From Podospora pseudoanserina (taxonomy: Eukaryota; Ascomycota; Sordariomycetes; Sordariales; Podosporaceae), in assembly GCF_035222485.1 (NCBI RefSeq), contig NC_085923.1:2976001-3040000 (forward strand): a stretch of DNA of 64,000 bases. The letters run 5' to 3'. Each line of letters begins with the position of its first letter. Within the stretch, counting starts at the first letter, position 1. Below, piece after piece: positions 60,453 through 64,000 of this stretch. The position numbers and the translations under genes are program-made. Under the pieces are notes generated by a model that had not been told where the DNA came from, did not search any database, and saw only the letters and a program-made list of their open reading frames with translations.

Positions 60453-60496
60453 CAGGAGGCAGGAGGAGGCAGGAGGAGGCAGGAGGAGGCAGGAGG
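60453..60496. repeat. Minisatellite, 10-bp unit AGGAGGAGGC
   Basis: About four and a half tandem copies of a purine-rich decamer, next to a CAG-rich patch (GCAGCAGCAA). It sits just upstream of the gene remnant. Confidence 0.85.
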
Positions 60497-63400
60497 GGAG
60501 CTTTGCGGGAAGGAGGTGTCGAGTTGCATCACTCCCGCTGATAAGCCTTAACGACCCTGCCGTTGACTTGTTGCTGCCCCTCCCCGCCAGCCATCGTGTA
60601 CAAATCATCGTGGCCCATTTCTTCCTGCCCGCTCACCGACTTTTTTTCTGACTGCAATGCTGCATTTTTTTCATGTCTTGCCCCTCCGCTCGGCCAACTC
60701 TTCTCCTCCCCAGGCCATTCCTAGCCAAACAATGCTCACTGCCACGGTCATGGTGATATCCAGCTGGCCTGTCCTCTGCGAGCCATCTCGGATGCCAGCG
60801 TGGGGGATTTGTCATCGCCATCCGGAACACATCCACGGCCAACAGAAGCTTCACGGTTTTGGATCCGGTCCTCTGGTTCTCTCGCAGAGGAAGCTAAAGA
60901 AACTGCTGACAACAGGAATTGATCGACATCTTGCTTGCAGCATCTTCTTCGACGCCGTCTTGCAGCACATATGTATACTTGGCGCGCCTACTTCCGTGGT
61001 CTGGTCCCGGATGTTTTGAATACACACTGTTTTGTCGGGAGTCCGAACTAAACCCTCTCTTACACCTCATTGGTCAACTTCCCACTCTCACCTCGACACA
61101 CAACGAACCTACGGCCGAGAGACAGCGATAATAGGTATTCGCTTCCACATGGTCTGAATAACCGTTACGTACTGGTTCATCAAGATTGGGCACGGTGAGC
61201 AGGTTGGGAGTCTCAAATCAATGTCCCAAAACGTCGACACACAGATTGGGCATCGTCTAAAATGGATGATGCAATCAACAAGGATTCAATATGCTCTGTT
61301 TGTCAAAGTTAACGGCTTGAACTCGGCCGGTCTGATGGGTCGGCCCTTTGTCGGTCATCGGCGTATCAAGGTGTAGTCAGGATTGGATCTTCTCCCCGCT
61401 CCGGTCAGCGTTTCAAACCTCGGTTAGGTCTCCGGCATCCATCCTGGAATCGGAACGGTAACCGACTCCGTGTTAGGAAGGCTTCTAGAAGAACTCGCCG
61501 TCCACACCACGTTTCTGACTTGGATGGGATACTCTTGACACATGAACATGAATAGTAGTTGGCCACGAGCGCCGAGGCTACCGTTCATTTTGACCCTGAA
61601 ACGTCTTCCGCTACCCGCCCGCCACTGAGGAGACTGACTCGATGACAGGGCCACAACGGGCACGAGTTTGGTATTGAGGAAGAAGCCGTTTCACCTAGAG
61701 TCGATGACCAGAGTTGGGATGGCGACTGACTCGGTTCTTCTTGCTGCTGGGCAAACGAGACGCTGGGCATTGAGTGTACATCTAGCGATGTACACGGTAC
61801 TTTGGGGCCCTCAGACGGGTTAATGGCGAGGTCAGGTCCACTGAAAGCACGACGTGGCGAGAGCTCAGAGCCCTTCTGAGACCACCAGTATCGCCCACGT
61901 GCTTGTCACAGTGGACGTTCGTCTGGACTCTTCCAGCCTCCATTACTGTAAAGGATGGCAACCTGACAGCACACACACCCTTTCTTCTGCCTCGGCCAAA
62001 GCTTGGCGAATGCCGGATGATGGAGCCAGGGCTGCACAGGGCCTGGGTTTACATCATGATTTTTGCAGTAAAGCTGTACACCCGGGAGTGTTAGGACATG
62101 GAGAGAACAAACCGGGGATGGAAAGCACCGTGCCAGTCTGTGTGTCTTTGCAGATTCCAGAGTGAAGGGGTGGGTCACCACGTGGTGTGCTTGAAGTCAA
62201 GTTGTCGGAGAGGTATGCAAGATCGTGGCTTTTTGCAGGGAAAAGGTAAGCTCGTGGGCTCTGGCTTCGCATCTGTTGTCTTTTGATGTCTTTCCTCGGA
62301 AGGGTTGAGTGGCCTCCAAATTTGGCATGTGGTCCAATGACCCTGCGGTTGATAAGACATTTATGTGTTGGACCAACTGACAGCCAGGGCTAGCCTCACT
62401 GGCACCTACAATCTGTTGTTTATTCTCATGGTGTTACTGGATGAGGTTCACAAAGACCAGGTAATGAACTTGAAGCGTCTCTCCAGTGAGAGATCTAATG
62501 GTAGTCTCCGAGGAAAGCTGTTTCAAGCTCTCCGCTTCATAACTTTGACATTCTGTGTGAGAAAATAAGATGATATCATGACGGCTAGTAATTTTCATCA
62601 CCCGAGATCAATTCACTTTCAATTTTCGTTTTATGAACTTATCGCTTTATCTCTGACTTTATTGTTTTCTTGGTCAGAGCACTATGTCTTTTAATCGTGG
62701 AAACAGACATCAACGCAAGCCAACGGGACTCACGGCGGGCCGTAAGGGGTCTGGCTATCTATCTTCCTTCAGGCTTCTGGCCCTTGATGATGCGAAAACT
62801 CACGTGCAAGCGTCGACATGAGTGCAAGACCGGAAGCATGTGCTTCAGGTTTGCGGGTAAACGGGCCATCCAGGGTCGCGATGTTGAGGTAGGTAGCATA
62901 TTGCCCGGTAGTCTGGAGCATTTGTTGGTGTGTATTCATGTTGTTTCCTGACTGTTCATTCTTCGGTACCAGACACTCTTGTGGCTGACCACCGAGTTAC
63001 CGGGAGTTGGGCTTTTGCTCCATGATGAAGTCATGCTCTTCTTCACTCAGTTTGTGGTGGTGGCCCATCTTCACATGCCAAACTAGGCTGTGTTCTTCCA
63101 TGGGGCGGCTTACGTACCTGAGCTGTCAAACCTGGCGCTGAATTAGCTATGCATTTCTCTCGCCTGGCTGGCTATGCATGAGCGCACGGATGGGGAGAAT
63201 CATGGGGCAGGGGGTCGAGGGGTAGATCGGAGAGGCACGGCCAGCGTAATGACGTGCAGGGTCTGGTGGACGGGAAGAGTCGGAGGGTGTCGTTGGATGG
63301 GTGGTGCTCGGGCTTGCTTTGATGGAAGGAGTCGGCTTTTTCTGGGTTGGCTGGTGTTAGGAGAATGGGAGTGAAAGAAGCCGTCGGACTTGGATGAGGT

Positions 63401-64000
63401 TGGCATGTGGTTTACCTTGATGCCAATGGGAATGTTGTCCTCGCTTGAGACTACCTGGCCTAAGAGCTGTTGCGCAAAGAGTGAGGGAGAGTTGTAACAG
63501 ACTATGTTATCTACGCTCGACCACACCATCTTTGCAAACCAGTGTTACGTCTCGGTGCTTCTAATCGTTACGCCCTAGCTTTGCCATAGTGTTGTCCTGA
63601 CTTGCTTCAACATCGGCTCAGCTTGATCTAGATGTTATCCGAGACTGATCGCAAGCTTATAAAATTTACCTTCTATGCAAGAGAACAGATATATACAACC
63701 AAAGAGGGGAAAATATTGTGTACTTGTTCCAAGCCAATTTCATCTGAAAGGTTGTGGATAGATAATTCGCTGGTGCATTTGTTTTTGCCTCTTATGAAGA
63801 TACCGCTACCCCTATTTATGCCCCCTTTTCGACTAAGTCTTGGCAGGATACATACGATGGCCGACATCACAAGTTGTAATGGGAAATAAGGACAACAAAA
63901 GACCTGACAGGTTGAAGAATGCGGAATATACGAGCTCTATTAACCTTCTTTCCCGTCATCGGGCGGAATACCTTAAGAGATGCTTAGTATCTTGGAGGCT
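60497..64000. other. Right-end region with no supported gene
   Basis: Short frames up to about 120 codons on both strands (for example 60657-61019 plus, 63200-63529 minus, 63632-63889 plus) without motifs, intron signals or consistent frames. It may contain further remnants related to the one at 59.8-60.3 kb. Nothing can be named. Confidence 0.35.

Noticed and set aside
63632-63889. Plus-strand 85-codon ATG frame near the right end
   Set aside because: Too short and featureless to call; no signal peptide or domain.

Overview
The window reads as nuclear DNA of a filamentous ascomycete, most likely a Sordariomycete near the Sordariales. Genes carry short introns (about 40-100 bp) with GT..AG ends, often with a CTAAC- or CTGAC-like branch site. 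The recognisable proteins are typical Pezizomycotina families, and the spaces between genes are long. There are no operons, CRISPR arrays or bacterial features, and I found no tRNA or rRNA gene. Gene models below were spliced by eye and have no transcript support.

Layout. 1.0-4.1 kb (+): Doa4/USP8-type deubiquitinase. 4.8-7.0 kb (-): long-chain acyl-CoA synthetase, tail to tail with it. 8.4-11.3 kb (-): a decayed ankyrin-repeat gene with at least three in-frame nonsense codons. 11.9-13.7 kb (-): conserved-looking protein of unknown function, divergent from 14.6-15.9 kb (+), an LSB5-type VHS/GAT endocytic adaptor. 21.2-23.4 kb (+): CHY zinc-finger protein whose model needs an odd all-purine intron or contains a frame break. 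27.4-29.2 kb (-): three-exon MFS transporter, divergent from 30.3-32.2 kb (+), an intronless polytopic membrane protein with a TLC-like segment. 32-51 kb is almost empty; one weak secreted-protein candidate sits at 39.1-39.7 kb. 51.4-53.2 kb (+): DUF1752/DUF3295 protein. 56.9-59.6 kb: an AT-rich island that looks like repeats degraded by repeat-induced point mutation (RIP). 59.8-60.3 kb: a gene remnant with an in-frame TGA. The rest to 64 kb shows no gene I can support.

The left half is ordinary housekeeping sequence: ubiquitin recycling at endosomes (Doa4-like), endocytic adaptor (LSB5-like) and lipid activation (acyl-CoA synthetase). The right half has the character of an accessory region: sparse genes, remnants, low-complexity tracts and an AT island. 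I did not find a convincing new multi-gene system. The most informative observations are the point-mutated ankyrin gene, the ATGA overlap of an upstream ORF with the deubiquitinase start, the start-stop uORF cluster before LSB5, and the AT island with its neighbouring broken gene.
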